This document shows positions 11,520 through 30,269 of a stretch of 64,000 bases of DNA, one piece after another (position 1 is the stretch's first letter; every line of letters starts with the position of its first letter). The translations under genes were made by a program, and so were the position numbers. The notes under the pieces were generated by a model. It was not told where the DNA came from. It worked only from the letters and a program-made list of their open reading frames with translations, and made no database searches. This DNA comes from Aspergillus flavus (taxonomy: Eukaryota; Ascomycota; Eurotiomycetes; Eurotiales; Aspergillaceae): NCBI RefSeq assembly GCF_009017415.1, contig NC_092404.1, positions 2,666,001 to 2,730,000 of the forward strand, read 5' to 3'.

Positions 11520-11993
11520 ATTATGGTTACCTCATTACACCATGATTTGGCCAGATTCATGGGCAATGTTGAGTGCGTGAAAGCAATAAAAAAAGGAAAG
11601 AAAGAAAGAAGACGCAACTGCTGTATCACTATTAGCCGATACTAAAGTCATTAAAACGGGGGTGAGAATTTGTAAATTGAATGTTTTTCTGGGGTATTGA
11701 TGGACAAACATCCGTCGATTTCATCGAAGGACAGAAGTCTGGCCCCAACTTCCATATTCTCACCAAACTTGATGCCTATGTAAAGTGGGGAATAAGTCCC
11801 GGGCCAATTAGAGCTTAATTGTTAGTCTAGCCAGGAGCAGCTAGTTTTAGACATCACATCTATCCATTAGGTTCCTGTAATAATTACTTAAACATCGACA
11901 CACCTTGAACTCTTGTACTACATATTTACTACCCCTCAACCTTTAACCCTGAAGCAAACGGGGTGATTAACACATTTTTGTGAAGCTACATCT
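11520..11993. other. Intergenic between AFG2 and the RNPS1-like gene
   Basis: 474 nt, presumed 3' end of AFG2 and promoter of the next gene. No other element seen. Confidence 0.5.
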
Positions 11994-13089
11994 ATGTCTG
12001 CAACGGCTCGAGGTCGCTCGCCAAACCGCTCACCACTTGACCCAGGTCCCGAGCAAGCTTCAACCCCAATGAGGCGCACGATGTCACCTCGTTCAGAGTC
12101 CAGACCCGGGAGCGAGCGAAGCCCATCCTCCGATCATGTTCGTCGCAACGGTTACCGCTCCAGAAGCCGGTCTCGCTCCGCTTCGCGATCGAGAATGCTG
12201 TCGCGAAGCCGAAGCCGAAGCTGGAGTAGTCGGAGTCGCAGCCGCAGTCGAGGCTCCCGACGGTGTAGGGACAGAAGTTACAGTGAAACTCCTAGCCCTT
12301 CAGATAACCTGCCAAGAAGCTCAAAAGTCTGTGCTATTGCTCACTGTTGCCCCATCTGCGCCCTCTACATCTGAAGCTTACATATCATAGATTGTTGTTG
12401 AAAAACTGACAAAGAATGTAACGGAGTCACACCTTCGAGAAATATTCGGGAGTTTCGGGGGTATAGAGAGCCTGGATCTTCCCATGAACAAAGCTTGTAT
12501 GTATGGGCAGATATCCTTATCACTCTATCAGCCGCCTAACGCACTCTTTCAAGTTATGACAAACCGAGGCACAGCATATATACTTTTTAACGATCCCGCG
12601 GATGCAGAAGCGGCTATTGCACACATGCACGAGGCCCAACTCGATGGGGCTGTGCTTAATGTTTCTATTGTTCTTCCCCGAAGAGCATTTTCCCAATCAC
12701 CACCACCTCAGAGCGGCAGGGTAAGTTTCGGCCGTCAAAGGCACAGCCGTGGGCAGCCATCAGACTCTCGTTATTCTCGCCCTTCTCCCTATCCTCCCAG
12801 ATCGCCTCCCCACCAGAGGAGGTTTGGTCGCACTAGGCCCATGGAGAGACATGACCTTTATCGCCCACGGACTTTATCTCGATCACGATCGCCACGTCGC
12901 TCTCGATCGTCGGAGCTCAGGTCAACGTCCCCTCCGAGGAGGAGGGGACAGCTGCGCTCTAGTAGCCCGCGACGTGGTAGGCGCCGTAGTCCTAGTTACA
13001 GCAGTTATGACTACAGCAGCCACAGTGACAGAAGTAGAAGTCCCAGCAGGAGCAGAGGCCCTGGTCGATATGGTCCGCAAAGGCGGTGA
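11994..13089 (+). CDS. RNPS1-like SR splicing protein
   Basis: RNA-binding protein of the RNPS1 type, a pre-mRNA splicing activator linked to the exon-junction and ASAP complexes in animals. Exons 11994-12326, 12391-12496 and 12554-13089 give 324 aa. Residues 1-110 form an Arg/Ser-rich arm with many RSRSRS repeats. A single RRM (about 112-190) carries IVVEKLTKNVTESHLREIFG and RGTAYILFNDPADAEAAI, very close to RNPS1. A second Arg/Ser/Pro arm runs to the end. The first intron has a weak donor, GTCTGT, chosen because AAA joined to ATT GTT GTT restores the RRM start exactly. The second uses GTATGT. Convergent with uvsB, 254 nt away. Confidence 0.9.
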
Positions 13090-13343
13090 ATAGCATGGAG
13101 CAAACAACGACGTTTCCACTCATTGGATTCTCCACGGGTTCTAGGGGGTTGAGCAAGTATTGCCAACATTGTATTCATGTAATATTAGAAAGAGTCAGTC
13201 GGTTTAAGGGCTTTGTGCAGGGCATCGTTAGAGAAATTGCCTGCTTTACCAATGTGGTTTTACTCCTTACACACTAAAATAGCACTATACGAAGAGGTAG
13301 GTAGGAAATCGGAAATGCGGTATGCTTGTTAGGCTCAGTAGCT

Positions 13344-22217
<8,874 letters not shown>

Positions 22218-22776
22218 CTGGGGCACGCCTAATCATCTTTTTAGATTGATGGAGAACCCCGAGTTAATATTGAACTTTGACGCTGATGAAGGATGGATCT
22301 CTACCTGCTTGTGGGTGTTGACCCGATATCTGAGCTGAAACTTACGATATATGTATTTTATACGTAATACACGTATTGCAAAATTTCCTGACAGCCTTGG
22401 AATGGAACCTCACAAACTTCTACAGAGTATGCACTTACGTCTCCTTCTATATACTGATTTACCTTTATCTTCTTGAAAGCAACTTCGAGTGCACTAAGCC
22501 ACAACGTTTCTCAATGCAATCCTAGAAGTAGGTTAGAGTTACATCCACGACAACGTCAAGCATACATTTATTGATATTTGGTATATGTTCGCTCCTCGGG
22601 AGACTGACGTTATCTATCAGGGAGCGGCCCTGTACAATAAATATCAAATTAGCGCATTTATTATTCCCGTTACCTGGAGCAGAAACTGTGGACCCAGGGA
22701 CTCGTGAGCTGGGATCTCAGGTACTCACGAAAACTCAGCTTCATTGAGCTCGACAGCGGATAATAGTCTGCCGGCT
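22218..22776. promoter_or_regulatory. Divergent uvsB/TAD2 promoter region
   Basis: 559 nt between the two divergent start codons. No RNA gene or repeat is seen and no specific binding site is claimed. Confidence 0.5.
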
Positions 22777-23638
22777 ATGGAGGAAGACTCGAGACACGCT
22801 TACTTCATGAAGCAAGCTTTGTTGATGGTAATGCCGGCCCCGGCTTTGTACATAATACTAAGCAAGTCAAGCGGGGCTCACATTCTTTAGGGAGAAAAAG
22901 CTCTTGAGACAGGTGAAACTCCGGTTGGATGTGTCTTAGTGTATGACAACCAAATAGTCAGTTCTGGAATGAACGACACAAACAGGTCGATGAATGTATG
23001 TTGCCCAACTGTCATGAAAGTACATTCGTGCGAGGAAGCAGATTTGAGTGTGCACTGTACTAGCAAAGCGAACCTCGCCTTTATTTTCCAACCATAGGGA
23101 GACGGGCCTTTCAACATTATTGTGAAAGTCAAATGTAGAACTGAGTGTCCTGACTTATCTCATCAGGGTACAAGACATGCAGAGTTTATTGCTCTCGAGC
23201 GGATGCTCAGGAATTATCCCAAGTCCTTACTTCGTTCAACAAAACTCTATGTCACGGTCGAACCATGCGTTATGTGTGCTTCTGCTTTGAGACAGTACCG
23301 AATACAGGCTGTGTATTTTGGCTGCAGTAATGAACGTTTTGGAGGCACGGGAAGCATTCTCTCACTACACACCGAGTTCGTCACTCTCCAGTCTTGACTC
23401 TACTGAATTCCTAACACACATTAGTTTCTCAATAGACCCACCTTACCCAGTCTATGGTGGGTTGTTCAGTAAAGAAGCCGTAATGCTACTTCGAAGGTTT
23501 TATATTCAAGAGAACGAGAAAGGCAAGTGATTGTCTGCGTTGTTAAGAACTCGAGCATTTATTGACTATATGGTAGCACCCAAGCCTCGCCCCAAGAAAA
23601 ACAGAGAGCTAAATACAAGATTTGAGGATGACGCCTGA
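22777..23638 (+). CDS. tad2: tRNA-specific adenosine deaminase subunit Tad2
   Basis: Catalytic subunit of the Tad2-Tad3 enzyme that converts adenosine 34 of tRNA anticodons to inosine. Exons 22777-22827, 22891-22995, 23167-23375, 23425-23522 and 23577-23638 give 174 aa. The deaminase zinc site is complete: HAE in GTRHAEF and PCVMC in VTVEPCVMCAS. PVYGGLFSKEAVMLLRRFYIQENEK is the standard C-terminal region. The last intron (23523-23576) begins GCAAGT and ends GTAG, so it is a GC-AG intron. It was chosen because it joins ENEK to APKPRPKKNREL, the usual Tad2 tail. Reading through would end the protein after ENEKGK. Intron 2 is long for this gene (171 nt). Divergent from uvsB. Confidence 0.93.
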
Positions 23639-23862
23639 GGGCTACAACTTTATGGCCTTAAGAGGCAACAGGACTCGGAAGGCCATCGAAATCACTATGG
23701 GGATGCCACCGGCACTGTGGAAAAACCTATCACTACCATGTGGTTTAGAGGTAAAATGAGAAAGTTCTCGTATGCTTATGTTATCCACATCAAACCTAAA
23801 GAATAAATATACCAGATCCCGCAAGTTACGGCTCAACTTGATGATCCATACCAATCATATTT

Positions 23863-24657
23863 TCACGCAGAACCAGCCTTCGCCAAACGCTCGGCTTCGA
23901 GCTCACGCTCAGCTTGCTGATAGTACTTAGCTGTGTCCACGCCATGCTTTATAGAAGTTAGCCCGTGAACAAAAGGAATATGGCAGAACAGGAATGGGAA
24001 AGCCCTACCTGATCATGATTTACAATGTTGAACCAGGGAAGAACATGAATGAATAACTCTGAATACCGCGAGTTCCTGGCCGCGACTCCTTGCAGATAAG
24101 CAGACACCTTCGAGGTGCCATACAGAGATTCACCTCTCTTGACCTTGTCAACCATTTCTCTTGTATCCATCTCAACTTCCCTCGAATTCTCGGTGAAACC
24201 ATAGAAGCGATCTGATAGTCATGTAAGCCAATGCTCCCCACCGTAGATGAACGCGGCAATTGACATACTGCAAGATCTTTGGTAGAGCACATGGAGACCT
24301 CCAATAAGGCCGATTGCTGTTGCTAGCCGCATCACAGGGGCGAAACCTCCTCTACCAACATGAGATGGGCTCACCCTTTCCATGGCCCAGAATGCTAGTG
24401 GCGAAGCGGCAGCTGCTCCGCCAGCAATAGCATAATCAGAAGGTCTCGCATATCCAAAAACTCGTCGCAGGTGCCTGGAAGCAGTGAGCACTTGTTAATT
24501 ATTCTATGATTTCAGCAATCCTACGGGTCGGAATCAATCAACTGCAAACCATAGTTAGCAATCGTTCATTCATCCTACATTGGGGGAGCTCTCGCACCGG
24601 ATAGTCGGAATTAGCCCGTTTTGGAGGGGCAAGAACCGTCTTGAAATCAGTGGCCAT
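23863..24657 (-). CDS. NADH:ubiquinone oxidoreductase 20.9 kDa subunit
   Basis: Accessory subunit of mitochondrial complex I in filamentous fungi. Exons on the minus strand are 24657-24598, 24541-24525, 24474-24269, 24211-24009 and 23946-23863, giving 189 aa, which fits the 20.9 kDa name. The second exon is a 17-nt microexon, needed to read DYPLIDSDPHLRRVFGYARP. One or two membrane-associated helices lie around AGGAAAASPLAFW and LATAIGLIGGLHVLY. The C-terminus is helical and charged (YYQQAERELEAERLAKAG). TAD2 is convergent, 224 nt away; CSM3 is divergent. Confidence 0.9.
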
Positions 24658-25266
24658 TGTGACCAAGTCGAATGTGAAGCAAGCCTGTAGTGGTCGTACT
24701 GTTAAAGACGGCTTTGGTTACGACGGAGGTGAACTCGGAGAGCACAAGTTGTGCCAAGAATGGGGCTTTTCCGCTTTTAGACTAGTGATACTGCTTTGGC
24801 TTACTAAGGAAAAGCATTGATAACTTGGGACAAATCATCGGTCAGTCCGTGTCACCAATTAGCATAGCTGATTACTACTCTACTTCGAAACTTCGAAGCC
24901 TTGGGTGTACGTAGTTGAGGTGGGCTGGACCTACGGAGTACTGCTATAATATTCCATTATCTAGGATTAGGGTCATAGTAAAACCCGAATAGCGTAAGGC
25001 TATACACATTTGAACTCCCAGCTATTGCCCGTATAATGTAAAGTTATGTATGTCTAGGTATACCTAAGATCCACCAGGGTGTTATTTTCAGTACCTTTGT
25101 ACCGTTACATACAGTATTGTTCACATGGCTAATTAAGTGCGTACATACGCCGTTGAACAGCCTGGCCATTGAACGCGTCTCGATGTCCACGCGCGTGGGA
25201 ATGCATCACGGCATGCTAATACCTCTTCGACTGAAGAAAAAAAATTGTTTCCGCTAAACTTATACA
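24658..25266. promoter_or_regulatory. Divergent complex I subunit/CSM3 promoter region
   Basis: 609 nt between divergent start codons, with a copy of TACGGAGTA at 24932-24940. No other feature seen. Confidence 0.45.
24932..24940 (+). repeat. TACGGAGTA motif copy
   Basis: Exact copy between the complex I subunit gene and CSM3. Confidence 0.6.
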
Positions 25267-26228
25267 ATGGAACAAGACAGTCATTTGGATATACAACAAG
25301 GCTTGCAGTCGCAAACTGCGAACGATCTCTTTGACTACGATGTCGGCTTGGATGAGTTATTACAGCGCGCGCCAACCGCGTCAAGTATAAATGCACCCAC
25401 AGGCGATTCTGGGTTAGGTCTTGGGCTTGATGAGGAAGTCAAGGTTGCTAGAAAACGACAGCCAGTCGCTAAACTAGACGAAACACGGTGAGTTGGGCCA
25501 CTCAGTCAAAAATGGCAACTAGAAGTGATCTAACTGCACTCCACTATAAGGTTACTGTCCCAAGCTGGGATACCTAGGTTACGTCGCACGGCCAAACAGA
25601 AGTTGAAGTTCAAAGGAAAGGGTCATGAGGTTTGATACATATCGGCTCTTGCTATCATATTTGCACGAGCTAATCTTCTTACTACTAGTTTTCTGACGTG
25701 GCCCGCTTATTACAGTTCTATCAATTGTGGCTTGATGATCTCTTCCCTCGTGCAAAGTTCGCTGATGGTCTAACTATCATCGAAAAACTCGGCCATCATA
25801 AACGCCTACAGGTTATGCGCAGAGAATGGATAGAAGAGGAGAAGCCAAGAGCCCGGATGGATGACACAGGACAAGATTTACAAGCAGACGGGTCGAGCTT
25901 GCCGGTTGCGGTAACTACTAAAAGTCATCATGCTGTCGATGCGCACGTATTTTCATCTCATAGCGTTGGGCATGGCAAAATCGATAAGGAACTATCGACC
26001 GAGCAATCAGATGTCCCTGCTCAGGGGTTATTCATGCCTCATGATAGCAACAACCACCGTGCGATCACACGAGACGTTCCTGAAGACGGTGACGAATTAG
26101 AAATCCTTTTGAGGGAGCAGCAGTGCGATGAAGCTACAGCTAAGAGTCTCTCGACCTTTACTGATTTGGACGCCGACCTTGATGGAATGGAGGCCATGGA
26201 AGAATTCAACATCTTAACTCCGACATGA
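25267..26228 (+). CDS. csm3: Replication fork protection protein Csm3/Swi3 (TIPIN)
   Basis: Partner of Tof1/Swi1 (Timeless) in the fork protection complex, which travels with the replisome and helps activate the checkpoint under ATR. Exons 25267-25487, 25551-25629 and 25689-26228 give 279 aa. The Swi3 domain is clear: LLSQAGIPRLRRTAKQKLKF, then FSDVARLLQFYQLWLDDLFP and FADGLTIIEKLGHHKRL. The rest is acidic and low-complexity. The second intron has an unusual donor, GTTTGA, kept because it joins GKGHE to FSDVARLL in frame. It lies about 3 kb from the uvsB start, with TAD2 and a complex I subunit between. Confidence 0.92.
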
Positions 26229-26624
26229 GCTGCACCGTTCTTTAATCGTCAAGCGACAAAACTGCACAACAGGGTCCTAGCGATATTGAATCTCTATCTA
26301 GGAATAGCGCTTCGTGTCATGGAGGCCGGTAAATTCATGCGCACATAGGATATGCCACAATTCTTAACGTGCTACAGGTAACTAATAAAAGGAGAATATA
26401 AAGAATCTGAGATTTGACAGTAGTAAAGAGTTGCTTATTAGACACGACTTGAAAAGAGAGCACCGAAGAGTTTGGCTGGGGATGCGGGGAAGAGACGGTG
26501 ATATAGAGCAAAGGGGTTGGTTACGCAAGACGCCATAGCTTCCCGATATCACTACATGCTGTGTGTATGACTCAATGGGTAGACGTTTAGCACCTCTCGG
26601 GGGTTATGGGCACAATCGACTATC
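26229..26624. other. Intergenic between convergent CSM3 and RCC1
   Basis: 396 nt of 3' flanks. No feature seen. Confidence 0.5.
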
Positions 26625-28244
26625 TCACAGGGCCACTGGCTCAGTGAATACTGAAAACTGTCCACCTGCGCCGGCCCAGTTGAGCTTTTTTCCACGAACA
26701 GCAGTGTTTTCGACAATTGTTGCCACCTCAATATCATCCGAAGTGCCTTGGCCTGTCTGATAGGTGGCGGAGAAGCCCCAAGACCAAGGACGGCCATCAG
26801 TATCAATAGCGATCGAATGATCCGATCCAGCTGCGACAGTGCTTGCTTTAATTCCTGGAACAGGGGTAGGTTCGATCAAGATCCGGGGTCGCCCACGTTC
26901 ATCTTTGATAACGGCTTCCTCAGGAAGTGTATCGACTTTCAAACCTGTCTGGAAACCATCTAACCGACCCCATACGAGGCATTGCTCGCCATCAGCAACA
27001 GCAATCGAGTGATGAGCACCACCACAAACTTGACTAATATTTTTCCCTGACAATGAGTCAACAATAGTAGGATGAACAATAGCAGCCTCGTCACCACCAG
27101 CACCCGCCTGAATACCCGTCTCTCCAAAACTATTCAGGCCCCAAGCATAAACCTTCCCGGATTGATGGACAGCAAATGAATGGAACGCGCCACTCCCGAC
27201 ATGTATAATGTTCTTGGGCAGGCCAAATTCACGTGGCTGAAGGCCGTTCAATCGATTTCGCTCGATAATGCGACGTCCTAACTGGTTCTGTTGACCGGAC
27301 CCCCAGGAGAAGACAGCACCCCTCTCATCCAAGGCGAGGGCATGGTTATCGCCGCATACCAGATGCTTTATCTTCTTCAGCGAGGGAATTAAAGTTGGAG
27401 TCGGTTGGACTGTATGAGTACTATCGAATCCCAAGATACCATCGTTACTCTAAGCTCCAAGTCAGTTAAGGTCTACAAAAATGAGCAAATAACTTACTCT
27501 GAACGTGCCCCAGCCGTATACTTGGCCGTCTTCTGTGAGGGCGAAACTCGAGCTATCCCCGGCAGCAACTTCAACGAAAACAGTACTTTCAGGGAAAGTA
27601 TCAGAGGGAATAGCAGTTGGGGTTGACTCGTATGGGTTGAGAGCCGGATCATCATCTGAGTCTGAGTCGGCATCACTCTTGTTATCTTCAACCTCTTTGT
27701 AGCCTCCATCCCACGTAGTATCCCTTCCAAGCGCACCTTGGTCATTCACACCCCAGGTAAGGATCTTGTTATCATGGGTGAGAGCGACGCAATGCATACC
27801 ACCAACAGCGACCTGCACTACACCAACCTTATCTGCTGACAGGTAAGGATTAAGACGTGGCCGCTTTACATCGACGGCATTCCTTTCCGGTCCAAGGCCA
27901 AGTTCACCTGAGCTGCCTTCACCACAAACGTAAACATTAAGTCGAGTCGTCGGGGCATGGTTGATAACCACTTTCGGCTTTTGCTTTGTAACACGAGGTT
28001 CGACAACGCGTGCCTTTTTGATTTCGCGAATAGGCTCCTCAACAGCTTCAGCTTTACGTTTGGGGGCTGTTGTGCGCGCAGCTTTAGTAGTCTTTGTGCG
28101 CGCATCGCCGCCTTTAGACTTGGATGCGCTAGCTTTCGCAGGCCGTTCCTTTGCTGCAGTTTTTGTGGCAGAAGCCTTATTTGTATTTGTGGTGCTTTTG
28201 GATGGCTTCGCAGAAGCTTTGGACGTGCTCTTTTTAGGCGGCAT
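26625..28244 (-). CDS. RCC1-type Ran guanine nucleotide exchange factor
   Basis: Chromatin-bound exchange factor for Ran (yeast Srm1/Prp20, fission yeast Pim1). It makes Ran-GTP inside the nucleus and so sets transport direction. Exons on the minus strand are 28244-27498 and 27449-26625, giving 523 aa. Residues about 1-100 form a Lys/Ser/Ala-rich tail, likely a nuclear-localisation and DNA-binding arm. Seven RCC1 blades follow, marked by VYVCGEGSSGELGLG, KILTWGVNDQGALGR, QVYGWGTFR, AVFSWGSGQQNQLGR, KVYAWGLNSFGETG and CLVWGRLDGFQTG. One acidic loop (DNKSDADSDSDDD) sits in an early blade. RCC1 repeats also occur in other proteins, but the tail plus a single seven-blade propeller fits the Ran exchanger. 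Confidence 0.93.
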
Positions 28245-30269
28245 CCTTTGAGTTTAGGTGAGGAAAATGAGTGAATATGTAAGGGGAGAAGAGAATATAT
28301 AACCAAGGTAATATATGGCGAAGGAAGAGAGAAATGTCTTAATTGGGGGGAAGGTAAAGTATAGGTACAAAAGTAGAGCCGGCACTAGAGAAAAATAGAA
28401 ACGCGACAGGACCCTAAGTTTACTCTTGTTGTTGTTATTGTTGCTACTGCTACTTAGGGTAAAAACAGAAAAGAGAAAAATGCCATCTATGCGCTAAACC
28501 CGAGTTGTTGTTATTCCGATGATCGGGAATTTCTTGTTTACTCTGAACCACACCACTCATGAGGGATTTGGCTCGGTTCTCATTGCGGTTGACTGTGTGG
28601 GTTGACTGCCACTGAAATTCATTAAATTGTACGATGCGGGCAACAGTTCAAAAATTCAAGAAGGTTGTTCCACTTTGACCCCTTTTTCCCATCCTCGATG
28701 AACAGATCCCCATATGTTCTTTGGAAGGGCTGTCCAGTGGTTGCTTCTCTTTCCGTTTTACTCGCTTTTTTCCTCTCTCTCTCCCCCCCCCCCCCCCCCC
28801 CCCCCCCTTAAAAGGGAAAACTTAAGGAATAATGAAGATATATATATGCATGTGTATATGTGATAAAAGTACTATTGCCATCGAGTAAGCCACTCCTATT
28901 CAGCGCTGAGGATAGTTCCCATGCTAGGAATGTACAACTACTACAGATACTGTGCTTACAGTACAATGTTTCCACATTGATGGTCTACTCAGCAAGTCTA
29001 ACTTCGATCTGGGTTTATGTAATTTTGTAATAATAGACTGACTACTATTACTGGATAAAGTCAAGTGATGGTAGGCAATTGTTTGTATATAATTTTAGGT
29101 TCTTCTTTTTTTTTTTCCCCCTTTTCTCTAATTGCCCAGCGAATAGAAACGTAGCAAGCATTGTATATTTTCAAGAGAAAAGGGAGAAAAGAGAAAAGAA
29201 AAGAAGAGAGAGGGGGAAAAAATCATGATACTTCACTATTAGAACATACTATAATCTTATAGGATACGTATATTAGATTTCTTGAGAAGTGTAAGTCCAT
29301 CAAAATATTATGATGTAACACGGAGCCACTACACAGTAGATCTTGGCTAGTTTAGAAACCCACCTCATTTAACAAGCTGCACCAGGGAATATCTCTACTT
29401 ATATTTCGAGTCATTCGTCGCCATTGTGTATCGGCTACCTGGCAGATAGTATTCTCAAGGGTATTGGGCTAAAAAGGTCTTCTTTTCCAGATAGACTGTA
29501 TGTAGCTGTCGCTCTCAATCCACATAAGCAATGCATGAAGAACACATAAGGTAACCTCCCTAGAAAGTCCCCAGCTACTATAGTGTGCCATATCTGATCC
29601 CAGTACCAGATTAAAAAGTAGTTTCAGATTAACGACTAAGATAATCTCTATTTCTATACGCTCAGACTCTAACATTTGATACTTGAGTTTCTAGGCAGCG
29701 AAGACTTTCGACGAGATCTATATAATCAGTCTCGCAACTATTGGCTAGCTCATGGGTTCTATTCGGTGAACATCTAAACTAATGATTTCCGGTCTTCCTA
29801 ACAATAAATCCTTTTGTCAGAACGTTGCCTAGCATGCACCTGGCTTAAATATAAATTCGATACCTCAACTAAAACCCCTGCTTCTTTGACCTAACCCAGT
29901 TTAACCAATTACCCATCAGGGCCTTTTTTTTTTCGAGCAGGGATCTTGTATCTATTAGTCTGTACCTACATAGACGTGAGCAGTTCCCAGCAAACCACTG
30001 AGTAGTCTATATAAGCTTGGGGCGTTGACTCATCCATATATTGGTAGCAAGTTTCATGGAGACTTGGAAAATTGTGCATAGCTCATGAGTTCGTACAAAC
30101 ATAGTTAATCATTAGTATCATAATCATTATCCCATGAGGTTGAAACCTTGCTCCTAACATCTATTACTGTACAAGTGTTCTAAACGACTATAGGTAGCCA
30201 GTAGTTGTATTAACACCCGAGGTAAGTCTTTCTTTAGGGTGATCCCATGCAAGCATAGGTCCATAGGTG
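28245..30269. other. 2 kb without a gene, RCC1 upstream region
   Basis: Holds the RCC1 promoter, a poly-C run and purine- and pyrimidine-rich tracts. From about 29230 the sequence turns TA-rich with many short stops. No coding region could be supported. Confidence 0.5.
28783..28807 (+). repeat. Homopolymer run of 25 C
   Basis: An uninterrupted C run preceded by a CT repeat (from about 28772). It can form four-stranded structures and is prone to slippage and sequencing length errors. It lies about 540 nt upstream of the RCC1 start. Confidence 0.95.

Noticed and set aside
27866..28306. Alternative frames across the RCC1 N-terminal tail
   Set aside because: These are shadows of the Lys/Ala/Ser-rich tail; the RCC1 frame is supported by seven repeats.
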